Source: Acidobacteria bacterium UBA7540 (GTDB lineage: Bacteria > Acidobacteriota > Terriglobia > UBA7540). Taken from it: DNA of 64,000 nucleotides. The notes beneath the pieces are model-generated. The model worked only from the letters and a program-made list of their open reading frames with translations, ran no database searches and was not told the origin of the DNA. Below, one piece after another: positions 53,190 to 61,598 of this stretch (position 1 is the first letter of the stretch; the number at the start of each line of letters is the position of its first letter). The stretch lies in contig DLMI01000003.1 in the NCBI GenBank assembly GCA_002478145.1, positions 1 through 64,000 on the forward strand, read 5' to 3'. A program made the translations under genes and the position numbers.

Positions 53190-54551
53190 ATGGGGCCTTT
53201 TCGTTATCACGTGTTTGTCTGCGACCAGGGGAAGCCCGAGGGTGTCCCGTGCTGTGCCACGCGCGGCTCCGCGAAAGTGATTGAGGCGTTGCGCAAGGAA
53301 GTGGCCACGCAGGGGCTTTCTAATGACGTGCAAATCACCGCTTGCGGTTCGATCGGCCTCTGCGATCGGGGTCCCAATATGATCGTTTACCCCGAGGGCA
53401 CCTGGTATTCCAGTGTGACGCCCCAGGACGTGCCGGAAATTGTGCGAACGCACTTCCAGGCGGGGCGCGTTGTGGAGCGATTAGCAAATAAGGATGTTGC
53501 GGCTCTTAAAGAGGAGATTTGTACCAACCGTGACAAGATGCTGGCCGCTCGACGAGCCCAAGAGGCTGCCGGAGTCCTTCCCGACGATCTGAACAGCACG
53601 CTTCGCGGGTTTCAGGAAAGTCGCGTGCTACTTACGGCCGTCGAATTGGATCTCTTTAGCGCCGTGGGAAACGGGGCGAGGGCCGATGAGGTATCCGCCA
53701 GGACAGGCAGCGACCCCCGCGCCACGGAAATGCTGATGAACGCGCTCGTGGCGCTGGGATGGCTGGCCAAGCAAGATGCGATCTTCCGTAATTCTCTCGC
53801 CAGCGCAAGATACTTCGTGGCGGGCTCCGCCGATGACTCGCGCGCTGCTACCATGCATTTGGTGCACTTGTGGCAGACTTGGTCCACGCTCACCGAATGC
53901 ATCCGTGCCGGCACCTCCGTTTTTCATCAGGAAATGGTTGACCGGGGTGAGGAGTGGACGCGAGCCTTCATCGCCGCCATGCACCGCAACGCGCGGGCGC
54001 GGGCGCCGTTGGTGGTCAGGGCCGTAAGAACCGAAGGTGTGACTCGCATGTTGGACGTGGGCGGCGGCTCGGGCGCCTATTCTATCGCCTTTGCGAGCGC
54101 GAATGAGAATCTCCAGGTCGATCTTCTGGACTTGGCTACGGTCATCCCTATCGCGCAAGGCCATATCAAGAGTGCAGGCTTGGCAGGGCGCATCAGAACT
54201 CGGCCTGGGGACCTGCGCGCGGATAAGTTCGGAGAAGGGTATGACCTGGTGTTCGTGTCCGCTATTTGTCACATGTTGGGTCCCGATGAAAACAAGGACC
54301 TCTTGCAGCGTTGCTTCGCGGCCTTGGCCGCAAGGGGCCGCGTTGTGATCCAGGACTTCATCCTCGAGCCTGACAAGACTGCGCCCAAGTCGGCGGCGCT
54401 GTTTGCCCTGAATATGCTGGTCGGGACCCAAGCCGGAAGCACCTACACCGAAGCAGAGTACGCCACTTGGCTTGAAGAGGTGGGTTTTCAGGAGGTGCGG
54501 CATGTCCACCTGCCCGGTCCCTCGGGGTTGATCGTCGGCACGCACGGGTAA
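53190..54551 (+). CDS. Fused 2Fe-2S ferredoxin (thioredoxin-like) and SAM methyltransferase
   Basis: A 453-residue protein of two parts. Residues 1 to about 100 form a thioredoxin-fold [2Fe-2S] ferredoxin: C11 in HVFVCDQG, C21/C22 in GVPCCATRG, and C52 and C58 in TACGSIGLCDRG, followed by VYPEGTWYSSVTPQDVPEI. Residues about 125-453 are a methyltransferase of the O-methyltransferase (acetylserotonin/hydroxyneurosporene) class. A dimerisation HTH-like domain (ESRVLLTAVELDLFSAVG) precedes the SAM motif LDVGGGSGAYSIAFA near 290 and the VFVSAICHMLGP strand. The fusion suggests that redox state is sensed or electrons are delivered at the methyl transfer site; that is inference. An ample GAGGGGGG site precedes the ATG at 53190. 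Confidence 0.88.
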   Translation: MGPFRYHVFVCDQGKPEGVPCCATRGSAKVIEALRKEVATQGLSNDVQITACGSIGLCDRGPNMIVYPEGTWYSSVTPQDVPEIVRTHFQAGRVVERLANKDVAALKEEICTNRDKMLAARRAQEAAGVLPDDLNSTLRGFQESRVLLTAVELDLFSAVGNGARADEVSARTGSDPRATEMLMNALVALGWLAKQDAIFRNSLASARYFVAGSADDSRAATMHLVHLWQTWSTLTECIRAGTSVFHQEMVDRGEEWTRAFIAAMHRNARARAPLVVRAVRTEGVTRMLDVGGGSGAYSIAFASANENLQVDLLDLATVIPIAQGHIKSAGLAGRIRTRPGDLRADKFGEGYDLVFVSAICHMLGPDENKDLLQRCFAALAARGRVVIQDFILEPDKTAPKSAALFALNMLVGTQAGSTYTEAEYATWLEEVGFQEVRHVHLPGPSGLIVGTHG

Positions 54552-54780
54552 GCTGACTGCTGCATTTTGTCTCTTGACAGGCAGAGCAAGATAGGCTAGC
54601 ATAGTGAGTGTCCGCGCCGGGGGCACCCTTGGGCATTGGCGGACGCTCTTTTCGATGCGATGGCGCAAATCAGTCCTCGACCGTAATCCAGGAGGGATGA
54701 AAGCAGCAGAAGAGTCCTCTTTTTCAACTCGACAGGAAGTGTGCTTTCGTGAGAAAGAATTCTTTTTTTGACCGACCGAT

Positions 54781-54898
54781 GCGGGAATGTTGTTGAAAAC
54801 AAAGGACGGCTGTGGAAAACTCGGGGGCGGAGCGGGAATGTATATGAAAACAAAGGAGATGCGCTAAGAAGGCGGGAATGTTATTGAAAATAAAGGTT
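54781..54898 (+). mobile_element. Triple 27-bp repeat cluster, probable mobile-element end
   Basis: Three 27-bp repeats (GCGGGAATGTTGTTGAAAAC then AAAGGAC and variants) start at 54781, 54832 and 54872, giving periods of 51 and 40 bp. The cluster at 10672-10789 is the same on the opposite strand, with the same periods and different spacers. Read outward, each begins TGCGGGAATGTT. The exact spacing is what a multi-site transposase-binding end would preserve. No transposase gene is near. Confidence 0.65.
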
Positions 54899-55073
54899 TT
54901 AATTGCAGATTGACGATTGAAAAACTAGTGCGGCAACTCCTTCCAATGTGCATCAGCAATCGACAATCGGCAATTCCCGCCATCCTGGGCCAAGCGATGA
55001 TCGTGGAAAATCTTCGCCGCACGAGAAGAAGATGAAAACTAGCGCTACAACGCGGCGGAGCCGCAACCAACAC

Positions 55074-55122
55074 GTAGGGCCGAACGGCGTTCGGCCCTGG
55101 GGCGAGCGCCGCTCGCCCCTAC
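55074..55122. repeat. Dispersed double-palindrome repeat (copy 2)
   Basis: GTAGGGCCGAACGGCGTTCG then GCC, followed by GGCGAGCGCCGCTCGCC and ending CCCTAC. It is the same two-palindrome layout as 24919-24966, with compensating base changes in the second stem. Confidence 0.7.
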
Positions 55123-55188
55123 TACAGTGAAGGGGGGTTCCCGAATCACCTCTATAACGAACTGCGAAGTTTTGCTAACATAAAGAAG

Positions 55189-56103
55189 ATGTACGATGAA
55201 ATTGTGATTGTCACCGGAAACCGCCCCCTCAGCGGCAGCCATTTCCTGTTGAGTGTTGAATCTCCCCGCCAAGCACAGGCCACGCGTCCCGGCCAGTTTG
55301 CCATGCTGCGAATTCTCGGCCGGTCGGATGTGTTGTTGCGCCGGCCGATGAGCATCTATGACCTCCAGGCCAAGAATTCCGAGGGAGAGAATGACCGCAA
55401 GTCAGGTTCTCCCCGCATCCTTCAATTCCTCTACAAGGTTGTGGGGCACGGGACCCGGCTAATGTCCGAGCTCAAGCCGGGAGACCAGGTTGGATTGTTG
55501 GGGCCCCTGGGCCACGGCTTTTTCGAGGAGGAGTATCTGCCTCGAGCGCACCAGGCGGATGAGATTCTCCACGTGGCGGGAGGTATCGGAATAGCTGCCC
55601 TGCTTTTGCCGGCGAAGCGCCTGGCGGAGGCGGGGTTTCATCAACGCCTCTTCTTCGGTGGGCGAAGCAAAGCTGACCTCGTCGGTGTCGAAGATTTCAG
55701 GCCGTTGGTGCGCGGCATCTTGATGGCCACGGAGAATGGCTCAGCGGGCTATCGCGGCTTCGTGACGAGGCCGCTGGAAGAATACCTGGCGCGTCACACA
55801 AATAAGAAATACCTGCTGATGACCTGCGGCCCCTGGGCCATGTTGCGCGCCTCAGTGGAGTTGGCAAGAAAGTATGGCCACCCGTGCCTGGTTTCGATGG
55901 AAAACCGCATGGGATGTGGCCTCGGCGTTTGCCTGGGATGCTGCATCCGCGTCCAGGGCACCGGTCATGAGGCTTATCAGAGAGTCTGCACCGAGGGACC
56001 GGTGTTTTGGTCGGACAAAGTAGTTTGGGACGTTGGTGGAGGGCCTGACGAGTTGAGGAGTCGAGAGTCGAAGCTCGAAAGTCGAGATGCCCGTGAGAGC
56101 TGA
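55189..56103 (+). CDS. pyrK: Dihydroorotate dehydrogenase electron transfer subunit
   Basis: A 304-residue flavin/iron-sulfur protein. An FAD-binding barrel (LLRRPMSIYDL and GPLGHGF) is followed by an NAD-binding region (HVAGGIGIAALLLPAK, MTCGPWAMLR). The 2Fe-2S cysteines are C243, C248, C251 and C267 in MGCGLGVCLGCCIRV and YQRVCTEGPVF, as in PyrK of class 1B dihydroorotate dehydrogenases. It transfers electrons from PyrD to NAD+. The last 20 or so residues (SRESKLESRDARES) come from a low-complexity repeat, so the native C-terminus was probably shorter. pyrD follows after 123 bp containing a dispersed repeat. Confidence 0.93.
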   Translation: MYDEIVIVTGNRPLSGSHFLLSVESPRQAQATRPGQFAMLRILGRSDVLLRRPMSIYDLQAKNSEGENDRKSGSPRILQFLYKVVGHGTRLMSELKPGDQVGLLGPLGHGFFEEEYLPRAHQADEILHVAGGIGIAALLLPAKRLAEAGFHQRLFFGGRSKADLVGVEDFRPLVRGILMATENGSAGYRGFVTRPLEEYLARHTNKKYLLMTCGPWAMLRASVELARKYGHPCLVSMENRMGCGLGVCLGCCIRVQGTGHEAYQRVCTEGPVFWSDKVVWDVGGGPDELRSRESKLESRDARES

Positions 56104-56110
56104 AAACATC

Positions 56111-56206
56111 TGTCATTCCGAGCGGAGCGAGGAATCTCGCTCTGATTCGCTCCTCCACAGACAGGGCGAGATTCCTCCCCTTCGCTCCGCTCTGGGTCGG
56201 AATGAC
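56111..56206. repeat. Dispersed inverted repeat between pyrK and pyrD
   Basis: Left arm TGTCATTCCGAGCGGAGCGA, right arm CGCTCCGCTCTGGGTCGGAA then TGAC, about 40 bp apart. It belongs to the same family as the unit at 18771-18894. It separates two genes that are normally adjacent. Confidence 0.75.
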
Positions 56207-56226
56207 GGCCAGTGCTGAAGGTCGAG

Positions 56227-57279
56227 ATGTCAGCAAAAGCCAAAACTCGGACACACGGACTCCGGGCCCATCAGGGTCCACAGGCGAACCGGCAATCGCC
56301 TCCCGACGACGGCCATGCGTCCGCCGGCGAGCAATTCATCCCGCAGATCGAAACCGAAATCGCCGGTGTGCGTTTCCAGAATCCGGTCTGGACGGCAAGC
56401 GGCACCTTTGGATACGGCAAGGAATTCTCTTCTCTCATCGACTTGAACGAACTGGGGGCCATCGTCGTCAAGGGCATCTCTCCCGAGCCGATGGAGGGAA
56501 ATCCGCCGCCGCGCATCTACGAGACCGAGTCCGGGATGCTCAATGCTATCGGGCTTCAGAACGTCGGCGCAAGGCGCTTCCTCACTGAAAAGCTCCCCTT
56601 TCTGCGCACCCTCAGGGCGCGCTGCATCGTAAACGTATTTGCCTATTCCACTGAAGATTATGTTCGGTGTCTCGAGATCCTCAACGAGGGCGAGGGCATC
56701 GCCGCTTACGAACTCAACATCTCCTGCCCCAATACGCGTTGTGGCGGCATGGTATATGGCAGCGACCCGAAGCTGACCGAAGAGGTGGTGGCAGCGTCCA
56801 AGAAGGCAGCACGCTATCCACTCTTCGTGAAACTTTCTCCAAACGTCACCGACATCACGGTTTTTGCGCGCGCCGCCGAATCGGCCGGGGCCGACGCGCT
56901 CTCGCTCGTGAACACCTTCGTGGGCATGGCCATCGATATCGAAACGCGGAGGCCTCGTCTCTGGAATGTAACCGGAGGGCTATCGGGCCCGTCTATCAAA
57001 CCAGTAGCCTTGCGCATGGTGTATCAGGCCGCGCGGGCAGTGAAAATCCCGATCGTTGGATTGGGAGGTATATCCACCACGGAGGACGCTCTGGAGTACT
57101 TCATCGCCGGAGCCAGGGCTGTGCAGGTAGGCACAGCAAATTTCTACGACCCGGGAACTTCGGTTCGCCTTGTGCAAGGTTTGCGCGACTACTGCCAGAG
57201 GAAACGGCTTCACCTTTCTGAGATTATCGGTTCGCTGAAGATTCCCGAGCGCGCAACCCCAATAGGCGCCGAAAATTGA
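56227..57279 (+). CDS. pyrD: Dihydroorotate dehydrogenase catalytic subunit (class 1B)
   Basis: About 350 residues. After a non-conserved 40-residue head the DHOD barrel is complete: [20 protein letters not shown], the FMN region [10 protein letters not shown], the catalytic Cys in [13 protein letters not shown] (class 1 uses Cys), [19 protein letters not shown] and [15 protein letters not shown]. It oxidises dihydroorotate to orotate and passes electrons to PyrK. I take the ATG at 56227, but an upstream GTG at 56212 is also in frame. The long head may mean the start is further inside. Confidence 0.93.
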   Translation: MSAKAKTRTHGLRAHQGPQANRQSPPDDGHASAGEQFIPQIETEIAGVRFQNPVWTASGTFGYGKEFSSLIDLNELGAIVVKGISPEPMEGNPPPRIYETESGMLNAIGLQNVGARRFLTEKLPFLRTLRARCIVNVFAYSTEDYVRCLEILNEGEGIAAYELNISCPNTRCGGMVYGSDPKLTEEVVAASKKAARYPLFVKLSPNVTDITVFARAAESAGADALSLVNTFVGMAIDIETRRPRLWNVTGGLSGPSIKPVALRMVYQAARAVKIPIVGLGGISTTEDALEYFIAGARAVQVGTANFYDPGTSVRLVQGLRDYCQRKRLHLSEIIGSLKIPERATPIGAEN

Positions 57280-57408
57280 CCCCTCCGCGGTCTATTTACT
57301 TTGGCACCTTTCTTGCCGGGAACCAGTTCAAACATGGCAGGTTAGGCTGCCTTAGGGGGCGTTTATTGACAGTGATCAAACCGTCTGCTAGATTGAGCCA
57401 ATGCGCGT

Positions 57409-58320
57409 TTGGGGAGAGCACATCTGATTGAAACAGGAAGGTTCTTGGTCGGGCTGGCGGTTGCGGCAACACTCTTGCTGGCCTCTGCGTGCATGGTGCG
57501 GCGGGAGACACGAATTCAGCCATCACAGTTGGCCCCACCGGCGCTCGAAACTTCGCTGGCCGATCTGGTCGCCGGGCTCAATTCCAAAAGCCAAAGCATC
57601 CGCACGCTGACCGCGACGGTGGATCTGGAACCGACGGCTGGGTCCATCTACTCTGGAGTCATCAAGGAGTACCACGACGTCAGGGGTTTCATTCTGGTCG
57701 AAAGGCCCGCCCTGATCCGAATGGTGGGGCAGGCCCCCGTGGTGAGGACAAATATCTTCGATATGGCTTCCAACGGCGAGGAGTTCCGCTTGTACATCCC
57801 ACCTAAGCAAAAGTTCATTGTGGGGAAGACGACTTTCCGCCGCCCAGCGAAAAACTCCCTGGAGAACCTGCGGCCTCAACACATTGTGGAGGCCTTGCTG
57901 GTTCCGCAGTTCGATGCTTCGCATGAGAAGTGGTTCTTGGAGGAGGCTGAGGAGGGCGGACGCCGATTCTACGTGGTGAGCGTCGTGGAGTTCGCCGATA
58001 GCGAAGAATTGCGCCTGAAGCGCAAGGCCTGGTTCGACCGAGCCGATCTCGAGCTGGCACGCCTGCAATTCTACGAGTCGGATGGAGTTTATGTCGAAGA
58101 CGTCCATTACTCTGGCTCGAAGGATTTTCAAGGAACCAGCTACCCGTCTCACATCGAGGTGGCGAGGCCGATTGAAGACTACCGCCTGGCGATCACCATC
58201 TTGAAGGCGACTTTCAACCAGGCCATAGAACCTGAGAAGTTTATCCTCAACAAACCCGAAGGTGCGCAACTGGTGGACCTCAGCGCGAAGGCCCAGCAGG
58301 AGAACCCGCGTGATCAATAA
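57409..58320 (+). CDS. Outer-membrane lipoprotein, LolA-like fold (unknown function)
   Basis: About 300 residues with a lipobox (LLLASAC) behind a hydrophobic segment, so it is probably lipidated at that cysteine. The rest is a beta-rich domain with SIRTLTATVDLEPTAGSIYS and AYRLAITILKATFNQ-like strands, resembling LolA/LolB-type lipid-carrier folds (DUF4292-like). The start is uncertain: a TTG at 57409 or a TTG at 57445 with AGGAAGG just before it. It overlaps the permease gene by 11 nt, so the two are coupled. The cluster resembles a lipoprotein or lipid transport system. Confidence 0.75.
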   Translation: MGRAHLIETGRFLVGLAVAATLLLASACMVRRETRIQPSQLAPPALETSLADLVAGLNSKSQSIRTLTATVDLEPTAGSIYSGVIKEYHDVRGFILVERPALIRMVGQAPVVRTNIFDMASNGEEFRLYIPPKQKFIVGKTTFRRPAKNSLENLRPQHIVEALLVPQFDASHEKWFLEEAEEGGRRFYVVSVVEFADSEELRLKRKAWFDRADLELARLQFYESDGVYVEDVHYSGSKDFQGTSYPSHIEVARPIEDYRLAITILKATFNQAIEPEKFILNKPEGAQLVDLSAKAQQENPRDQ

Positions 58321-59410
58321 GCTGATCCTCTCGAACATCCTGCACCGTCCGATCCGTACGGCGGTGAGCGCCCTGGCGGTGGCGATTGAAGTCGCCATGG
58401 TGATGCTGTTCGTGGGGCTGGCTCATGGGCTGGTTGATGAGTCAGCCCAGCGACTGGAGGGTGTGGGCGCAGACATTCTCGTGCAACCGCCGAGTTCGTC
58501 GTTCCTTCTTGCTCTTTCTCAGGCGCCCATGCCGATCAAGTTTGGGGATCTCCTCAAACAGATCCCACACGTGCTGGCCGTGGCTCCCGTGCTCTTCAAT
58601 TTCAATTCCATCGGAGGCTTGAACATCATCTACGGGATCGATATGCCCACTTTCGACCGGGTTACCGGCGGCTTCGCCTATCACGATGGCGGTCCGTTCC
58701 TGAACCCCTATGACATCCTGGTGGACGACCTGTATGCCAAGGCGAACCACCTCAAGGTGGGGCAGACAATTTCCCTGTTGAATCACGAGTTTCACCTGTG
58801 TGGCATCGTCGAACATGGCAAAGGGGCGCGGCTCTTTATTCCCATGAACACGGCAGAGGATCTTCTTCAAGTCCAGGAAAAGGCCTCCATCTTTTTCGTC
58901 AAGTGCACCGACCCCGCTTACACCGATGACGTTTCCGATGCTATCCACCAGTTGCTTCCCAAGTACCAGGTCCTTCCGGTGAAGGAATACATGTCTTTAA
59001 TGACATCCAACAATTTGCCGGCTCTGAACGCCTTCATTACGGTCATAATCGCCATCGCGGTGGGGATCGGATTCCTGGTCATCTTCCTGTCCATGTATAC
59101 AACCATTACCGAGCGCACCCGGGAGATTGGGATTTTGAAGTCGCTTGGGGCTTCAAAAGGGTATATCATTGCATTGATTCTGCGAGAAGCTGGTCTTCTC
59201 AGCGCGGTTGGAATCATCGTTGGGTACGGAGTTGCGGCGGTATCCCGCAAGCTCATCCTCGGGACATTCCCGACCCTTTCCATAGAGCTGACCATGGAAT
59301 GGGCCCTTTACGCCGCCATTCTCGCGCTGGCCGGAAGCACGCTGGGGGCGTTCTATCCCGCGTTGCGTGCAGCCCAACTTGACCCTGTGGACGCGCTGGC
59401 GTACGAATAG
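58310..59410 (+). CDS. ABC transporter permease of the FtsX/MacB type
   Basis: A 366-residue protein with one N-terminal helix (HRPIRTAVSALAVAIEVAMV), a periplasmic domain, then three C-terminal helices. FtsX-domain features are visible: TTITERTREIGILKSLGASK and the closing AAQLDPVDALAYE. The start is a GTG at 58310 with GGAG seven bases upstream, overlapping the lipoprotein gene. The family moves lipoproteins or other substrates out of the inner membrane, using the ATPase encoded next. Only one permease is present, so it would act as a homodimer. Confidence 0.88.
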   Translation: MINKLILSNILHRPIRTAVSALAVAIEVAMVMLFVGLAHGLVDESAQRLEGVGADILVQPPSSSFLLALSQAPMPIKFGDLLKQIPHVLAVAPVLFNFNSIGGLNIIYGIDMPTFDRVTGGFAYHDGGPFLNPYDILVDDLYAKANHLKVGQTISLLNHEFHLCGIVEHGKGARLFIPMNTAEDLLQVQEKASIFFVKCTDPAYTDDVSDAIHQLLPKYQVLPVKEYMSLMTSNNLPALNAFITVIIAIAVGIGFLVIFLSMYTTITERTREIGILKSLGASKGYIIALILREAGLLSAVGIIVGYGVAAVSRKLILGTFPTLSIELTMEWALYAAILALAGSTLGAFYPALRAAQLDPVDALAYE

Positions 59411-59544
59411 AGCGCGTCCGTGGCTGGCGGGCGGTCGTCCGCAGTTGTCATTGGGTCGTTGCCCAAGATGGATTTGGAGAAGCGGAAAATCCTGATGACA
59501 CTCGGCACGCCAAAACCCGCTGCGAAGCACGGACGCTGGTTTTC

Positions 59545-60216
59545 ATGGAACCCATAATCGCCACTCGCGACCTGAAGAAAGTTTACCGCCTCGGCAAGGT
59601 CGATGTGCAGGCATTGCGAGGTGTGGATTGCCTTGTCCATGAGGGTGAACTGGTGGCGGTGGTTGGGCCGTCCGGCTGCGGGAAGTCCACCCTGCTCCAC
59701 ATTCTGGGCGGCTTGACCGGTCCCACCAGCGGCCACGTGTTGGTGGATGGCAATGATTTCAGCAGGATGACGGACGCTGACCGCACGCGCTTTAGGCGGC
59801 ACACGATCGGGTTCGTCTTTCAGCGCTTTAATTTGCTGCCCACCCTGACGGCGCGAAACAACATCGCCATCGCCCAGGACATCCAGGGTAATGGGTTCAA
59901 TCCGCACCGCTTCCAGGCGGTCGTCGAGATGCTCGGCATCCAGGACAAACTCGAGCATCGACCCTATGCGCTGTCCGGCGGTGAACAACAGCGCGTGGCC
60001 ATCGCCCGCGCGGTCATTTGTGAACCCAAGATACTCCTGGCGGATGAGCCCACGGGCAATCTGGATACCGAGAATTCGCAGGCCGTTCTCAACATGATTA
60101 GAAACCTGAACAAAACCTTTGGACAAACGATCCTGATGATCACCCACAACCCCGAGGCGGCTGCGGTGGCGGACCGGATTATCCACATGCGGGATGGGCG
60201 GATTATTTCTGATTGA
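59545..60216 (+). CDS. ABC transporter ATP-binding protein (LolD/MacB-like)
   Basis: A 223-residue ATPase. Walker A is GPSGCGKST (residues 41-49), the Q loop lies in TIGFVFQRFNLLP, the signature is LSGGEQQRVAIARA, Walker B is ILLADEPTGNLD and the switch is MITHNPE. All are intact. It pairs with the FtsX-type permease 134 bp upstream. The 'LADEPTGNLD' form is typical of the MacB/LolD branch. An ATG at 59545 is supported by position, not by a strong ribosome-binding site. Confidence 0.92.
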   Translation: MEPIIATRDLKKVYRLGKVDVQALRGVDCLVHEGELVAVVGPSGCGKSTLLHILGGLTGPTSGHVLVDGNDFSRMTDADRTRFRRHTIGFVFQRFNLLPTLTARNNIAIAQDIQGNGFNPHRFQAVVEMLGIQDKLEHRPYALSGGEQQRVAIARAVICEPKILLADEPTGNLDTENSQAVLNMIRNLNKTFGQTILMITHNPEAAAVADRIIHMRDGRIISD

Positions 60217-60258
60217 TTCTTCCCGCATTTCCCATTATTTTTTGATTGACGCTTGTTT

Positions 60259-60720
60259 ATGGCTCAGAGCACGGAATTTCGCAATCCTACCTTGCCGCAA
60301 GCCCAGACCGGCGGGCTGGAGGGTGGGTTCGGGAGGGTCTGGGAGAAGATCAAACTTGGTATCCTGCGCACCGTCTTTTGGGCGTATGAGCGCGGGACCT
60401 GGCAGTACGATCTACTCGTCTTAGCCATCCTGGCCTTCATTTTCCTGTCACCTCGCGGCTGGTTCAACGACCGTCCCACTCTGGAATTAACCGACCTTCG
60501 GCATCAGCAAGGCTTCGTCGAAATGGGACATGGGAAGCAAGGATGGCGCTACCTTGTGGACGCGAGGCTGGTGGAATCATACACGGCTACAAAGCCTGAG
60601 GACGCCATCCAGATTATTTTGAGCCGTCAATTGCACCAGCCTTTCACCGTGGTATCGATTGTGCCTATCACTGACAAGAACAAGGTCGTGCTTGGCTACA
60701 CGGTGCTGGTAAGCCGTTAA
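60259..60720 (+). CDS. Single-pass membrane protein of unknown function
   Basis: A 153-residue protein with a cytoplasmic N-terminus and one membrane helix (WQYDLLVLAILAFIFLSP, about 50-67). A C-terminal domain follows (TLELTDLRHQQGFVEMGHGK, then EDAIQIILSRQLHQPFTVVS). I do not recognise the family. It lies between the ATPase and the LolA-like gene, both on the same strand, so it probably belongs to the same envelope-transport unit. The ATG at 60259 is preferred over an upstream TTG. Confidence 0.7.
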   Translation: MAQSTEFRNPTLPQAQTGGLEGGFGRVWEKIKLGILRTVFWAYERGTWQYDLLVLAILAFIFLSPRGWFNDRPTLELTDLRHQQGFVEMGHGKQGWRYLVDARLVESYTATKPEDAIQIILSRQLHQPFTVVSIVPITDKNKVVLGYTVLVSR

Positions 60721-60866
60721 GGCAGTGACGAGTGACGAGTGACGAGCAAGCAAAAAGGGCAAGGCACTGACCAGTGACGACTGACGAGCAATAAAAAAGG
60801 GCAGTGAAAGGCCAAAACCCGCTGCCTGAACTCGTCACTCGTCACTGGTCACTCGTCACCGTTCTT

Positions 60867-61598
60867 ATGGGGAGAGTGACCTTGCGTTTCAGACTCACTT
60901 TGACTTGGCTCCTCTTAGCCGCCGGGCTTCTCTCGCCAATGTGCACCGGCGCGGTGGCTCCACTCCCCCGCAAAGGAAAACTCCCCCCCGATCTCTCCGA
61001 AATCCTTTCGCGCATGAACGACGCCGCCAAACGCTTAAAGAGCCTTTCCGCAAACCTCACGTACACCAAGGTCACCGTCCTCGTGAACGACAAGTCTACA
61101 GAGGAAGGCCGCCTCTTTTTCCGCAAGGGCAAAACTCCGGAGATCCGGATTGAAATGCAGCAACCCGAATCCAAGGTCATCCTGTTTAAGAAAAACAAGG
61201 CCGAAATCTACCTACCGAAGATCAATCAGCTCCAGGAATACAGCTTCGAGCAAAAGTCAGGACTGGTGGAGGAGTTCTTGCTCCTCGGCTTCGGGTCGGA
61301 AACAGGAGAATTGAAGAAGTCCTACAGACTGAAATACGTGAAGGAAGAAGACCTCGAGGGGGATATGACGGCAGTGGTTGAACTGACACCACGAAAGGAG
61401 AGCCTCACCTCCCAGCTCACGAAAATCCTAATGTGGGTCAGCGAGGAATCGTGGTTACCCACCCAGCAGCAATTCTTCGAGCCGGGCGGCGACTATCTGA
61501 TTGCCAGCTACACGGCAGTGAAGGTGAACCTCAGAATACCCTCTTCCACCTTCGAGATCCACCCCGCCGAGGGAGCCAAGCGCATCAAAATGAATTAG
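60867..61598 (+). CDS. LolA-like outer membrane lipoprotein carrier protein
   Basis: A 243-residue exported protein with a signal peptide ([17 protein letters not shown]) and the LolA/LppX-like fold: [55 protein letters not shown] and [15 protein letters not shown]. Such proteins ferry lipoproteins or lipids through the periplasm. It closes an operon-like row with a LolA-like lipoprotein, an FtsX permease and a LolD-like ATPase. The start is either the ATG at 60867 or a TTG at 60882, which has GGGGAG eight bases upstream. The frame continues upstream only into low-complexity repeat. Confidence 0.8.
   Translation: MGRVTLRFRLTLTWLLLAAGLLSPMCTGAVAPLPRKGKLPPDLSEILSRMNDAAKRLKSLSANLTYTKVTVLVNDKSTEEGRLFFRKGKTPEIRIEMQQPESKVILFKKNKAEIYLPKINQLQEYSFEQKSGLVEEFLLLGFGSETGELKKSYRLKYVKEEDLEGDMTAVVELTPRKESLTSQLTKILMWVSEESWLPTQQQFFEPGGDYLIASYTAVKVNLRIPSSTFEIHPAEGAKRIKMN

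Larger units (their letters stand above)
54552..55188. other. Intergenic region carrying two repeat clusters
   Basis: About 640 bases without a gene. It includes the second triple-repeat cluster (54781-54898) and the second double-palindrome repeat (55074-55122). Promoter sequences for pyrK must lie near its end. Confidence 0.5.

Noticed and set aside
60804..60866. First 21 codons of the LolA-like frame
   Set aside because: They are translated from the GTCACTCGTCACTGGTCACTC repeat, so the true start is at 60867 or 60882.
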